A stretch of 64,000 nt of DNA. Origin: Saccharophagus degradans 2-40. GTDB taxonomy: Bacteria; Pseudomonadota; Gammaproteobacteria; Pseudomonadales; Cellvibrionaceae. The position numbers and the translations under genes were made by a program. Below the pieces are notes generated by a model. That model did not search any database, was not told the origin of the DNA, and saw nothing but the letters and a program-made list of their open reading frames with translations. Location of the stretch: NCBI RefSeq assembly GCF_000013665.1, contig NC_007912.1, forward strand, positions 4,773,684 to 4,837,683, read 5' to 3'. This document shows positions 35,278 to 44,594 of this stretch, in pieces. The first letter of the stretch is position 1. Every line of letters starts with the position of its first letter.

Positions 35278-35319
35278 TTTTGCAGATTGCAATTCGCATA
35301 AAGCGAATCAATTGCAAAC
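35278..35319 (-). promoter_or_regulatory. TTTGCA..ATTGC inverted motif upstream of the LruC gene
   Basis: Imperfect inverted repeat: TTTTGCAGATTGC-AATTCGC on the left and GCGAATCAATTGCAAA on the right. Centred about 82 bp before the variant promoter. It shares the TTTGCAA-ATTGC-GCGAA elements of the exopolysaccharide sites. Rest of the 331-base gap 35155-35485 shows no gene. Confidence 0.5.
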
Positions 35320-35485
35320 TCAACCCGCTCTTTTCGCACTTATTACCTAAACTTAATTATCGGCAGGCATTGATAACTCGAACATATAACGAACACCGGT
35401 ATAGAAGGAATCTTTAGGCATACAAGGAAAGCAGGCATAATATCCCCCAGCTATTCCCATAATCATAAGAATCCACGGACCACCC

Positions 35486-36619
35486 ATGAAAGAGCACTTA
35501 TTTAACTTCCACGATGTATTTCTGCTCATTACCACCGCTATTTGCCTACTACTGTGTTTATTCCAGTGGCTAATTTTTGAAAAGCGGCCCGAACGAGGCG
35601 TGTTAGCGGGGTTTTTGTTCTCGTTGGCTGTGACCAATATCACTGTTTTGTTTATGTGGAGCGACAAAATAATCGTGCCCCCTTTCGCGGTAGTATGGAT
35701 TCTGCCCTATACCCTTATGGCTAGCCTGCTGCTACATGGCCCATTGCTATTTTTATATGTGCGCATGCTTACTCGCCACAATGCCGAGCTGCACAAATTC
35801 GATTTGTGGCACCTTGCGCCATTAGTCGTGCTATTTGTAGTGATGGCCAGCCTAGGCATACACAGTGTAGACCTACTACAACGTACAGAGCGCCCAGCAG
35901 AAACGGACATAATTGGCATTATTTGGGCTATCGCAAAAATCCAACCGGTTGTTTATTGTGTAGCCGCCGTACTTTTAGTGCAGCGCTACATTAAACGCCT
36001 ACAGCACCAGTACGCCAGCTTTTCGCTGACAGAACCTGTGTGGCTAATGATGCTCTCTGGCGGGTTTTTATTGAATTGGGGTTGGTCGTTTTTAGTGTAC
36101 TTAATTGCTAAATTTTCTAGCCCTCAATTGGCCGATAAACTTGGCATTGCCGATAACTATGTCACTTTCGTACTTATTATTGCGCTGTTCGTTTACGGCG
36201 TGGCCCATGCGCAAAAATTACTAAGCACTAAACCCGATACCCCACGCGAAACCCACGAAGACAATTACGACAAGCGTGATATAGACCGTATAGTGCAAGC
36301 CATGGAAACCGACCTGCTGTATTTAGAACACAATGTGAATTTAGAAAGCGTGGCAGAGAAAGTAAAACTTAGCAGCCGCACTGTGTCGCAAATAATAAAC
36401 AAACACTTTGGCACAAATTTTTACGAATATATTAATTCCTACCGCATAGAAGCGGCAAAGCGTATGTTGGCCGACCCCGCATACAAAGAAATGACAATTT
36501 TAGATATTTTGATGAAAAGCGGCTTTAACAGCAAATCGGCATTCCATCGCTTTTTTAATCGTTTAGTGGGCACCTCACCTACGGCATATAGAAAAAAAAT
36601 GCTCACAGAGAAAGAGTAA
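35486..36619 (+). CDS. Membrane-bound AraC-family transcriptional regulator
   Basis: 377 residues. N-terminal ~240 residues hold about seven membrane spans (FLLITTAICLLLCLFQWLIF, GFLFSLAVTNITVLFMW, LMASLLLHGPLLFLYVRML and others). The cytoplasmic C-terminus has a full AraC double helix-turn-helix (LESVAEKVKLSSRTVSQIINKHFGTNFYEYINSYRIEAAKRML ... ILMKSGFNSKSAFHRFFNRLVGTSPTAYRKK). Such proteins sense membrane or periplasmic signals and bind DNA. No obvious target; the divergent LruC gene shares its upstream region. Confidence 0.88.
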   Translation: MKEHLFNFHDVFLLITTAICLLLCLFQWLIFEKRPERGVLAGFLFSLAVTNITVLFMWSDKIIVPPFAVVWILPYTLMASLLLHGPLLFLYVRMLTRHNAELHKFDLWHLAPLVVLFVVMASLGIHSVDLLQRTERPAETDIIGIIWAIAKIQPVVYCVAAVLLVQRYIKRLQHQYASFSLTEPVWLMMLSGGFLLNWGWSFLVYLIAKFSSPQLADKLGIADNYVTFVLIIALFVYGVAHAQKLLSTKPDTPRETHEDNYDKRDIDRIVQAMETDLLYLEHNVNLESVAEKVKLSSRTVSQIINKHFGTNFYEYINSYRIEAAKRMLADPAYKEMTILDILMKSGFNSKSAFHRFFNRLVGTSPTAYRKKMLTEKE

Positions 36620-36695
36620 ACTTCGCACCCTTGTTTATAGAGTCACTAAACCACTAACATTCACAATTTATTTTAATACTCTCTTATTCCCTCCT

Positions 36696-36725
36696 TTAAC
36701 ACCGTCTTCGCTTAGGCGGTGTTAA
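36696..36725 (+). terminator. Stem-loop after the AraC-type gene
   Basis: Perfect 9-bp stem TTAACACCG/CGGTGTTAA with a 12-base loop, 77 bases past the stop. No T-run follows, so termination is uncertain. Confidence 0.45.
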
Positions 36726-36901
36726 CCTCCTTGTCACATTAATCATTTATACAAGAATAAATGACAATATTTTATGTATACCCTATTCAAAATATAACGG
36801 TGGACTAAACTATTTGTATCTATATATAAATGCATCGTGTTATTTGCAACCTTACCAATATTTAACAATCAATGAGGCCAGATAGATCTATACGAGTTAT
36901 T

Positions 36902-36948
36902 TTTTCATGCCAGTTAGATATAAAAATATCGCCGGCTTGGCATGAAAA
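36902..36948 (+). promoter_or_regulatory. Nested inverted repeat in the kinase leader
   Basis: Outer perfect 11-bp arms TTTTCATGCCA (36902-36912) and TGGCATGAAAA (36938-36948); inside, GATAT-aaaa-ATATC. It lies 112 bases before the kinase ATG. Could be an operator or a structured RNA leader. A further 7-bp pair GGTGCTT/AAGCACC lies at about 36969 and 37010. No gene was seen in 36620-37060. Confidence 0.5.
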
Positions 36949-37060
36949 GCAAGGATAAATGCAAGGAAGGTGCTTACCACTCGCCCCCTTTTAATTCTAT
37001 TAGGTGAGAAAAGCACCACCCACACTTGTAAAACTGGGCATAGCGCCTAAAGGGGAACAC

Positions 37061-38899
37061 ATGCTATTGCCATTGGTAAAGGAATTAACGTCACCCAAGC
37101 TTGTAGAAAACAAGCGGCTGCTGTTCTTTTTGTTTTTTCTTGCACTCAGTGCCGTTGTGCTTACCTCTTGGCAGAGCATTGCTTACCTTACTGGCAAAAA
37201 CCAGCGCTTTCAATTATTGCGCCAAGCCACCATGCTCGAGTTGCAGCGGTTGGAGTCGCGGGCTGCGGAGCGCCTAGCAATAAGTGCTATTGCGCTAAGT
37301 ATTGTGGCTCAGTCGCCAACACTAAGTAATTATGCCAACCAAACTAGTGAGCAAAACGAAAAAGTATCCGCTTTATTCGACTCGCTTATTAAAGCTTGCC
37401 CTGATGTATTTCAGATTCGCTTTTTAGACAAAAACGGCAACGAAAAAATACGCTTTGAGCGCAACAACGGCTCTATTTTTCAAACGGACAGTGAAAATTT
37501 ACAAAGCAAAAAAAATAGGCGCTATTTTCAACACGCCAGCAAACTGGCAGCCGGACAAATGTATGTATCACCACTAGAACTTAATATGGAATACGGTGAA
37601 GTCGAATTGCCTTGGCGACCCACAATACGATTGGCAATGCCCGTGTACCCCAGCCAAGGTAATTTTGAAGGCGTTATAGTTATCAATATAAACGCCCAAG
37701 TGCTGCTTAATTTTTACAAAAATAGCTCACAGAAAGTAAAACTACTTAGCCCAGATGGCCACTATATATTGGGTGAACAGTCTCCAAATTTATGGGGCTT
37801 TATGTTTAATAAGCCCGCACCATTCCCAATACAAGAGAAGGCTAAATGGCAAAGCCTACTAAATCACACCCAGCTAGACACCGTAATTAATGACGAGCAC
37901 TGGGCGGCGCGGCGCACCCATGTAAACACTGTAATGCCTGCAACACTTACCTACAGCAATACCCAGCAAGTACTTTGGTATGCAGTTGTGAATGAAGATA
38001 ACAACACCCCAACCAGAGAGCCCTTCGCATTTATCCCTATAGTGGTGACCATTTGCCTGCTAAGCGTTTTAAGCTGGGTATGGACGAGCAGCATCAACCA
38101 AAAACGGCGTACCGAACAAGAACTTGCCCGCTCAGAAAAAATGGCCTCACTAGGCGGCCTAGTTGCCGGTGTGGCGCATGAGTTAAATACCCCCCTAGGT
38201 AGCGCAGTTACCATAGCCAGCACCATACAAGAAAAAACTAACGCAATTAATTCAAGCCTAGCAACTGGCTCTATTAATAAGTCAACTATTGTTGAATTTG
38301 TTCAAGATATGGAACATGCAAGCAAACTCTTACTTAGTGGCTTGCACCGCGCGGCAGAGCTTATTGGGCAATTTAAACTTATAGCCGTTGATCAAACGGG
38401 TGAACAGCGTAGAAGTTTTCAATTGGATATTTACTTGGCAGACCTATCTGCCACGCTGGCGCATCAATTTAAACACCGAAAAGTGGATTTACTATTAGAT
38501 TTTAAATCCAATGCCGAAATGCACACCTACCCTGGCGCCTTATCACAAGTTGTCATTAACTTAATTACCAATACCCTAACTCACGCATTTGCAGAAGGCG
38601 ACGTGGGTGAAGTCATTCTCTATTCCAGAGAGGCATCTACCGACCACGTTTGTATAGGTGTTATTGATAACGGTGTGGGTATTTCTGAAGAAAACATAAG
38701 CAAAATATTCGAACCATTTTTCACTACCAAACTGGGCCAAGGCGGCAGCGGGCTTGGCTTGCACATAACATTCAATATTGTGACCAATATTTTGGGCGGC
38801 AAGATAAGTGTTACTAGTAACCAAGCCGAGCGACGCACCGAGTTTATCGTCACAATTCCAAAACATTTTTCTAACAGCGTAACGAACGACAATAATTAG
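37061..38899 (+). CDS. Membrane sensor histidine kinase with periplasmic dCache-like domain
   Basis: About 612 residues from the ATG at 37061, preceded by AAAGGGGA; a GTG at 37004 is a poorer start. First span LLFFLFFLALSAVVLTSW, a ~280-residue periplasmic sensor with Cache-like features (FQIRFLDKNGNEKIRFE, RRYFQHASKLAAGQMYVSPLELN, FEGVIVININAQVLL), second span FIPIVVTICLLSVLSWVW, then HisKA (MASLGGLVAGVAHELNTPLG) and ATPase domain (NLITNTLTHA, DNGVGIS, GGSGLGLHI). It lies nine bases before the REC-EAL gene, its probable phosphorylation partner. Confidence 0.88.
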   Translation: MLLPLVKELTSPKLVENKRLLFFLFFLALSAVVLTSWQSIAYLTGKNQRFQLLRQATMLELQRLESRAAERLAISAIALSIVAQSPTLSNYANQTSEQNEKVSALFDSLIKACPDVFQIRFLDKNGNEKIRFERNNGSIFQTDSENLQSKKNRRYFQHASKLAAGQMYVSPLELNMEYGEVELPWRPTIRLAMPVYPSQGNFEGVIVININAQVLLNFYKNSSQKVKLLSPDGHYILGEQSPNLWGFMFNKPAPFPIQEKAKWQSLLNHTQLDTVINDEHWAARRTHVNTVMPATLTYSNTQQVLWYAVVNEDNNTPTREPFAFIPIVVTICLLSVLSWVWTSSINQKRRTEQELARSEKMASLGGLVAGVAHELNTPLGSAVTIASTIQEKTNAINSSLATGSINKSTIVEFVQDMEHASKLLLSGLHRAAELIGQFKLIAVDQTGEQRRSFQLDIYLADLSATLAHQFKHRKVDLLLDFKSNAEMHTYPGALSQVVINLITNTLTHAFAEGDVGEVILYSREASTDHVCIGVIDNGVGISEENISKIFEPFFTTKLGQGGSGLGLHITFNIVTNILGGKISVTSNQAERRTEFIVTIPKHFSNSVTNDNN

Positions 38900-38908
38900 G
38901 ATTACCGC

Positions 38909-41200
38909 ATGAGCCATTTCATTGCAACCAACAATTCTGTTCAAGCTTCTAGTACGGCGCCGGCAACGAACCCGACGATGGATTTCGATATAATCGACGA
39001 TACCGATCAGAATACGCCGATACCAAAGCGCAAAAATGGTAGTTGGAAAATTCTAATTATCGATGATGAAGATGAAATTCACCAATCAACAAAATTTGCG
39101 CTTAAAGGAACAAAAATACTCGATAAGACCATCGATACTTACCATGCTTACTCGGCTGCCGAAGGCCTGGAAAAAATTCGTGCAACACCTAATTTGGCAT
39201 TAATTTTATTAGATGTAGTAATGGAATCTGCCGATGCAGGCCTGCGCCTAGTAGAGACCATTCGCAACCTAGGCTATACCGAAGTGCGTATTATTTTGCG
39301 TACAGGTCAACCCGGCTATGCACCAGAACTTACGGTAATGAGCGAGTATGATATCAACGATTACCGCACCAAATCTGAACTTACGCGCACACGCTTAATA
39401 AGCTGTTTAACAACCGCATTTCGGTCCTACCAACAAATTCACATTATTAATTCCAGCCGCCATGGTTTAGAGCTTATTATCAATAGCGCCAAGGATATAT
39501 TTAAACGCCGGAACATTAATATGTTTGCCAGAGGCGTGCTTACCCAGCTTATAGCGCTGCGCGGCGAACCAGCCGATGGCATTGTGTTTTTACTTTCTGA
39601 TTCCGGTGACCAAGATCTCAGTACGGAAAACTTGCTAGGAAGCATGGAAGTTATTACCACTACCAGAAAATTTGAAAAGTTTTCTACCAGTAACTTGGCA
39701 GACATGCAACAAGAAGAAATTTATCAAGCCATCTACCGAGCATATTTTTCTAAACAAGGTATAGATTTAGAACATGGCTTAGGTTTGCACTTCTCTTCTA
39801 GCGAAGGTAAGCAGCTTTTTATTTATGTGGATGAGTTTTCTGATTGCGATAGCCAACATGCAACCCTACTGAAAGTATTCGCAGGTAACATTGCCATTGC
39901 ATTCGAAAACCTAGCACTTATCGAGCGATTGGATGAGCTTGCCTATATTGACCCCATTCTAAAAATTCCCAATACCAACGCCCTTAGCCAACAGATAGAA
40001 AACTTAAGTACAACGAATCAAGCGCTATCACTCATTACTGTTCATATCAATCAAATTGAACACGCAATTGTTGTGTTTGGCCACACTATTGTTAACCAAG
40101 CATTAGTAGATTTGCGCGAAAAGTTTATCACCGAGCTAACCCCCTCACCCTTTTGCGTGGCCAGCGACGGCAAAGAAGATCTATTTTTACTAGTACCTTC
40201 CACCCACAATTACAGCCAAACGATAAAAAATATTCTCGATCAAAAAATATGTGTAGATGGTATTACTCTTTCGTTTAGTGCCATTATTTCCATAGCAGAT
40301 GTAGAAGAAGATATGGATTCACAAACCGTGGTACGGAACTCCATTTCTGCACTTATATTGGCTGCAACACAATCAGGCACCAACAACGTTGTAAAATACG
40401 ACGCTAAAATAAATTCAGCGCTTAATAAACGCATACTTATGCAAAGTTCACTGCGTGAGGCATTAGAGTTTAATGGCGGAGTGCAAGCCTATTTACAGCC
40501 CAAGGTGAATTGCGCCGACGGTAAGTTAGTAGGGGCAGAAGCGCTGTGCCGTTGGGAGTTAAACGGAAATGCGATTGCCCCAGATGAGTTTGTTCCTATC
40601 GCCGAGGCCGGCGGCCTTTCAAGTAAATTAACCGATGCCATGTTAATTCAAATAGCCAACTTTGCAGAAAGCCGAAGAGCGAAAAACCTGCCCGTTTTAC
40701 CCGTGGCAGTTAATCTTTCTATGAATGAACTGCATATACCCAACTTTGCCGACTCTATGCACAATCATTTACTTTCGCTAGGGCTATCACCGAATACCAT
40801 CGAGTTTGAAATCACCGAAAACGTAATGATGCTGGATCCAGATAAAACCATTTACGAGTTAAGTCGCTTACGCGAATTGGGCTACTACCTCGCCATCGAC
40901 GACTTTGGTACGGGGTATTCATCATTAAACTATTTACATCGCTTGCCAGTTCACTGCTTAAAAATAGATAAAATGTTCATTAATCAGCTAGATATAAACT
41001 CAGCCAAATCAAGCTTAGCCGCCACATCTATTTCAATTGCAGAGAAACTGGGCCTAACCGTCATTGCCGAAGGCATAGAAACGCAGGAACAACACGATGC
41101 GCTTAAATTTTTAGGCTGTAATATTTGCCAGGGGTATTTGTTTGGCAAACCAATAGCGGCAGAAAATTTTAATAGAACGCATAGTATTCGACAAACCTAA
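38909..41200 (+). CDS. REC-DUF3369-GGDEF(degenerate)-EAL phosphodiesterase
   Basis: 763 residues. Receiver ~45-180 (LIIDDEDEIHQ, LILLDVVME, KSE); DUF3369-like sensor ~190-350; a GGDEF-fold region ~355-515 without the GGDEF signature; EAL domain ~530-763 with intact catalytic motifs EALCRW, EITENVMM, DDFGTGYSSLNYLHRLPVHCLKIDK and AEGIE. It should hydrolyse cyclic-di-GMP under control of the kinase encoded upstream. It could also be the missing EAL output of the H-NOX module. Confidence 0.88.
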   Translation: MSHFIATNNSVQASSTAPATNPTMDFDIIDDTDQNTPIPKRKNGSWKILIIDDEDEIHQSTKFALKGTKILDKTIDTYHAYSAAEGLEKIRATPNLALILLDVVMESADAGLRLVETIRNLGYTEVRIILRTGQPGYAPELTVMSEYDINDYRTKSELTRTRLISCLTTAFRSYQQIHIINSSRHGLELIINSAKDIFKRRNINMFARGVLTQLIALRGEPADGIVFLLSDSGDQDLSTENLLGSMEVITTTRKFEKFSTSNLADMQQEEIYQAIYRAYFSKQGIDLEHGLGLHFSSSEGKQLFIYVDEFSDCDSQHATLLKVFAGNIAIAFENLALIERLDELAYIDPILKIPNTNALSQQIENLSTTNQALSLITVHINQIEHAIVVFGHTIVNQALVDLREKFITELTPSPFCVASDGKEDLFLLVPSTHNYSQTIKNILDQKICVDGITLSFSAIISIADVEEDMDSQTVVRNSISALILAATQSGTNNVVKYDAKINSALNKRILMQSSLREALEFNGGVQAYLQPKVNCADGKLVGAEALCRWELNGNAIAPDEFVPIAEAGGLSSKLTDAMLIQIANFAESRRAKNLPVLPVAVNLSMNELHIPNFADSMHNHLLSLGLSPNTIEFEITENVMMLDPDKTIYELSRLRELGYYLAIDDFGTGYSSLNYLHRLPVHCLKIDKMFINQLDINSAKSSLAATSISIAEKLGLTVIAEGIETQEQHDALKFLGCNICQGYLFGKPIAAENFNRTHSIRQT

Positions 41201-41281
41201 GAGAACCACAAAACTATAGATCGATTAGCTACGAGTTTTACGGACTTACAGTAACTTGAATATTTTGTTGCTTTACTTTCG

Positions 41282-43192
41282 CTACCAGTAGTGACCGAAT
41301 GTTAACCCTATTGAACTACCCTCATTCTTCGTGAGTGCCAGCCTTACATCACTATTTACATTTAACTCTTTTCTCAAATGGAAGCTATATATATACCTAC
41401 TATTCACATCGCTTAGACCAGTAGCCACTCTTGCTTTGGCTACAGCCCGCACTGTTTCAGACAAAGTTAAAGATAAATCAGATTGAAACGAAACGTCAAA
41501 AACTCCGTAGTCAAATATGTTCTTCTGGGCACCAGCAATTACATAACCACTCACGAGGTACCTAGAAGCATTATTCGTCCAACTAAGCCCAGTACCGGCC
41601 TCTACCCTTGGTACAAGACAGTCAGGTGAACACTGCTCATTTAATTGCTCAACGCCTATATTCAACATCCATCCTCTACGACTATCATTTGGCAAACCTG
41701 TAGCATTCGAGTTAACTGCTTTAACGTTTACGATGGATAGCTGGTGCAAGTCTACCCTGCCGTTTTCAATCAAAAGAGATAACTCTCCCATGGCTAAACC
41801 CGCGTGCGCCACATGTGCGGCACCATAGTCGAGCTCATCATAGTAGGCCGGCCTTATATGCAGCTGTATTGCCGTTTCACTACTGCTCTTGTTATTCAAA
41901 AAGCCGAAACTTGAATAACTTGCTTTTCGCCCTGATTCTGGCCCAACAATCTGCTTTGCAGGTTCAACTCTCGGTGCCGCCGGCAAGGTAAATCGCATTG
42001 ATAGAGCTAAACGATATTGAGACTCTAGTATATCGCTTTCACTATCGGAATTTTTAATGATCATATATTGGTAGTAGTCCATTATCACGTCCAATAGACG
42101 ATACTTATTTTCCACCTTTAGACTTATAAACTCTGGTGAATCATAGGTTATTTTTCTGTTTATCAATCCTAGAAGTATTTCTCGTTCAGCAACATTTAAC
42201 TCTTTAAAACCTTCGTACAATATACTTTGCCGTGACGGAACGATGGATTTATTCAGCACAACGTTTTCATCATTTATTGTATTCTGACTTAGATTTTGAA
42301 TTATTGTTTGCGGTAAAACCCAATAATCTTGAGGGGGAACTACATCTATACCGTTAGCCAGACTAATTATTTCTGCCATTCGGTAGGCGCAATTTTTATT
42401 TAAGAAAAAGTATCTATATTTTTTCCCTCGAAGCTCCCATATATGAGCGAGTATCAACTCCACGTCGGATGGACCTATGTCTAACTCATATTCCCATAGG
42501 TTACGTAGTTCATTTTGACCATAATTGTGCGAATGGTAAAAATACTGATGATGAGTGAACCCTGCGTCATAAGACCCCACAAGCCCTTTTATTACATAGG
42601 GAAGCATACTTTCGTTTTCAGGTACTATTGCGCCGAAATTTACTGTAACGTCCTCCAGCCGTTGTTTCCCTTCACTCCCATCACCATTTAACTTTAAAAG
42701 CAAATGACCATAGTAAGACGCGGGGTTACCTAAATAACCAGTAGCGTAAACCACACTTAGCGACTTAACTTGATTATAACCAGTCCAATTGTCATATTCA
42801 GAACAGTCTATTTTTTGGGGTAAATATTTATCTAGCTCAAGTTTACCATTTAGCCAAATATAACGGGCACGAAACACACATTGGGCATGCTCATTTGGCA
42901 GCCCAGCGTCTAACTTGAAAAACGCATCGATCGTTGCCTTTAACTCTGCATGCGGATCTTCCGAACCTTTATCTGATAAGAAGAAGCTGGGAGAAGAAAT
43001 TGCACTTTTGGCAGAAAACTTGCCACTTTTCGTTTTCTCATATACGAGCAACTGCATCCAAAAGGGGTCGTTAGCTAATTCTACTAATATTTTAGAATCG
43101 TAAATATCGGCGGCGTGAACTTTTTCTGCAACAGGAAGAAGAAATAAAAAAGAAAATAATACGGCGGGAAGAAAATATTTTATATGCACCAC
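41282..43192 (-). CDS. DUF4105 (Lnb N-terminal domain-like) exported protein
   Basis: 636 residues with signal peptide (FLPAVLFSFLFLLPVAEKVHA). Central domain: VYATGYLGNPASYYGHLLLKLNG, VNFGAIVPENESMLPYVIKGLVGSYDAGFTHHQYFYHSHNYG and RGKKYRYFFLNKNCAYRMAEIISLANG, with conserved His and Cys as in Lnb-type/DUF4105 acyl-transferase-like domains. The C-terminal ~220 residues look like beta strands of an outer-membrane barrel, ending LTFGHYW. Likely outer-membrane or periplasmic; activity unproven. It follows the DUF3015 gene by 49 bases on the same strand. Confidence 0.8.
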   Translation of the reverse strand: MVHIKYFLPAVLFSFLFLLPVAEKVHAADIYDSKILVELANDPFWMQLLVYEKTKSGKFSAKSAISSPSFFLSDKGSEDPHAELKATIDAFFKLDAGLPNEHAQCVFRARYIWLNGKLELDKYLPQKIDCSEYDNWTGYNQVKSLSVVYATGYLGNPASYYGHLLLKLNGDGSEGKQRLEDVTVNFGAIVPENESMLPYVIKGLVGSYDAGFTHHQYFYHSHNYGQNELRNLWEYELDIGPSDVELILAHIWELRGKKYRYFFLNKNCAYRMAEIISLANGIDVVPPQDYWVLPQTIIQNLSQNTINDENVVLNKSIVPSRQSILYEGFKELNVAEREILLGLINRKITYDSPEFISLKVENKYRLLDVIMDYYQYMIIKNSDSESDILESQYRLALSMRFTLPAAPRVEPAKQIVGPESGRKASYSSFGFLNNKSSSETAIQLHIRPAYYDELDYGAAHVAHAGLAMGELSLLIENGRVDLHQLSIVNVKAVNSNATGLPNDSRRGWMLNIGVEQLNEQCSPDCLVPRVEAGTGLSWTNNASRYLVSGYVIAGAQKNIFDYGVFDVSFQSDLSLTLSETVRAVAKARVATGLSDVNSRYIYSFHLRKELNVNSDVRLALTKNEGSSIGLTFGHYW

Positions 43193-43241
43193 AAATGCTC
43201 AGCAGGATTGGCAATGCCCGAGGGCATTGCTCTAGACAAAA

Positions 43242-43727
43242 CTAACCTGCAATCTTCGCAGATACAATCGAGTATAAAGCCTCTGCTTTTTCCACTTGGG
43301 TCTTGCTCTCATAGCTTGAAGCAGTAATTACTTCACGAAATTCAGAGCGTACACTAGCTACAACTTCAGCTTCTTTATCTGCTGACACTTTGAGTATACT
43401 CAGTAGAGTACTCAAGTGCTCACCTTCACCACGTGCAGTGTCTTCCACCAAACTATCATAAGTTTCATAGATAAACGCTGCTGCCTGAGCATTTTTACCA
43501 CTACAGGTTTCTGGGCTTGCTGTCGCAGAAGTTACAGCAGTAGTACCAACATCCCATATAACGTTAGAGATTACTGCAGCAACGTCATGCTTTGGAAATA
43601 ACGCAGCACCAATCCCACAATCAGAAAAGGGGTTAGGACCCGAGCCAACAGGCTTGTCTTCTGCAACAACAGAAGCACTAGCAGTTAATGCTGTTAATAC
43701 AGCCAATAATGTAATTTTATTTTTCAA
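43242..43727 (-). CDS. DUF3015 family periplasmic protein
   Basis: 161 residues; cleavable signal MKNKITLLAVLTALTASASVVA. Family-like features: GPNPFSDCGIGAALFP, ISNVIWDVGTTAVTSATASPETC, and a C-terminal helical half (EGEHLSTLLSILKVSADKEAEVVASVRSEFREV). DUF3015 genes usually sit beside DUF4105 genes, as here, so the two probably work together in the envelope. Function unknown. Confidence 0.85.
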   Translation of the reverse strand: MKNKITLLAVLTALTASASVVAEDKPVGSGPNPFSDCGIGAALFPKHDVAAVISNVIWDVGTTAVTSATASPETCSGKNAQAAAFIYETYDSLVEDTARGEGEHLSTLLSILKVSADKEAEVVASVRSEFREVITASSYESKTQVEKAEALYSIVSAKIAG

Positions 43728-43837
43728 AGGAAATCTCCATTTATATCGATAGACCTCAGGACCATACTCCAGAGGCCGTTGGATATTAACTAGATAAGCC
43801 CGAAGTGTCTACATTAACTGGCCTTAATGTATTGTTT

Positions 43838-43851
43838 AATCGCTAGCGATT
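43838..43851. repeat. Palindrome AATCGCTAGCGATT
   Basis: Perfect 14-bp inverted repeat in the ~290-base region upstream of the DUF3015 gene; possibly an operator. No gene was seen in this region. Confidence 0.4.
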
Positions 43852-43904
43852 GACGCTGGCAGTACAATTAGAAACACTATTTTCGATAGCGAAGTTCCAC
43901 TCAT

Positions 43905-43920
43905 TTTAATGATTATCATC
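43905..43920 (-). promoter_or_regulatory. Possible Fur-box-like site
   Basis: The minus strand reads GATGATAATCATTAAA, whose TGATAATCATTA core matches the centre of the Fur consensus. It is about 180 bases before the DUF3015 gene, far for direct repression, so this is tentative. Confidence 0.3.
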
Positions 43921-44017
43921 TAACGAATAAGGTGAAAATGTAAATTAAACCGACAGCCATGCGGTAAACACAGCTGTCGAGAAAATAGAAATACACTAGA
44001 ATTAACTCTAGAAATCT

Positions 44018-44581
44018 CTACGCAGGCCTCAACTCCCTACACAATGTAGAAAATATGGCTTCGTTGCCAATATCTATTGCTTGCTGTAGGCGTGCTTCTA
44101 TATCTGCCACCGAAATAATACCCTGTATTTGATGGTAGGCACGGTCTATTACCAAACAGTAGGCCTGACCGCTTCCTTTTAAGCGAGCGACTATATCTGC
44201 AACGGTTGCGTTGGCAAGCTCTACCGTATCAAACGCTTTAAGCTTATGCTTGGGCTTCATAAAATCTGAAATTGTGAGTTCTTCACGGCTGTAACCATTG
44301 GCAACTTTTTTCATTACTTCTTGGCTTTGCAAGTCGTTAAAACTCACAACACCAATAAAGTTATCGCGTTCATCTACAACTACTTCTAATGCGGTATGGG
44401 TTTTGGCCATTAGCTCGGCGGCTTCACTTGGCGACAGGTTTGGAGTAACAACTAATGGCGTAACCCGTGAAAAATCCATTACACACTCTAGCGCGTTAGA
44501 GTCTAAGGAAAGCAGAGTCTTGTGGCTAGATACGCGCAGACTATCTTCGTTATCGGTTTGATATAAATGTAATTTTTTCAT
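44018..44581 (-). CDS. Two-CBS-domain protein
   Basis: 187 residues, cytoplasmic. CBS motif 1 at ~45-95 (LSPSEAAELMAKTHTALEVVVDERDNFIGVVSFNDLQS) and motif 2 at ~115-170 (VADIVARLKGSGQAYCLVIDRAYHQIQGIISVADIEARL). Such pairs bind adenine nucleotides and act as energy sensors. It follows an HPF-like gene by 13 bases; a hibernation or stress role for the pair is an inference. Confidence 0.85.
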   Translation of the reverse strand: MKKLHLYQTDNEDSLRVSSHKTLLSLDSNALECVMDFSRVTPLVVTPNLSPSEAAELMAKTHTALEVVVDERDNFIGVVSFNDLQSQEVMKKVANGYSREELTISDFMKPKHKLKAFDTVELANATVADIVARLKGSGQAYCLVIDRAYHQIQGIISVADIEARLQQAIDIGNEAIFSTLCRELRPA

Positions 44582-44594
44582 TGCTGTAGCTCCT

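Noticed and set aside
36938-36955. TTGGCATGAAAAGCA as a sigma-54 promoter before the kinase gene
   Set aside because: GG and GC are only 8 bases apart; the spacing must be 10.
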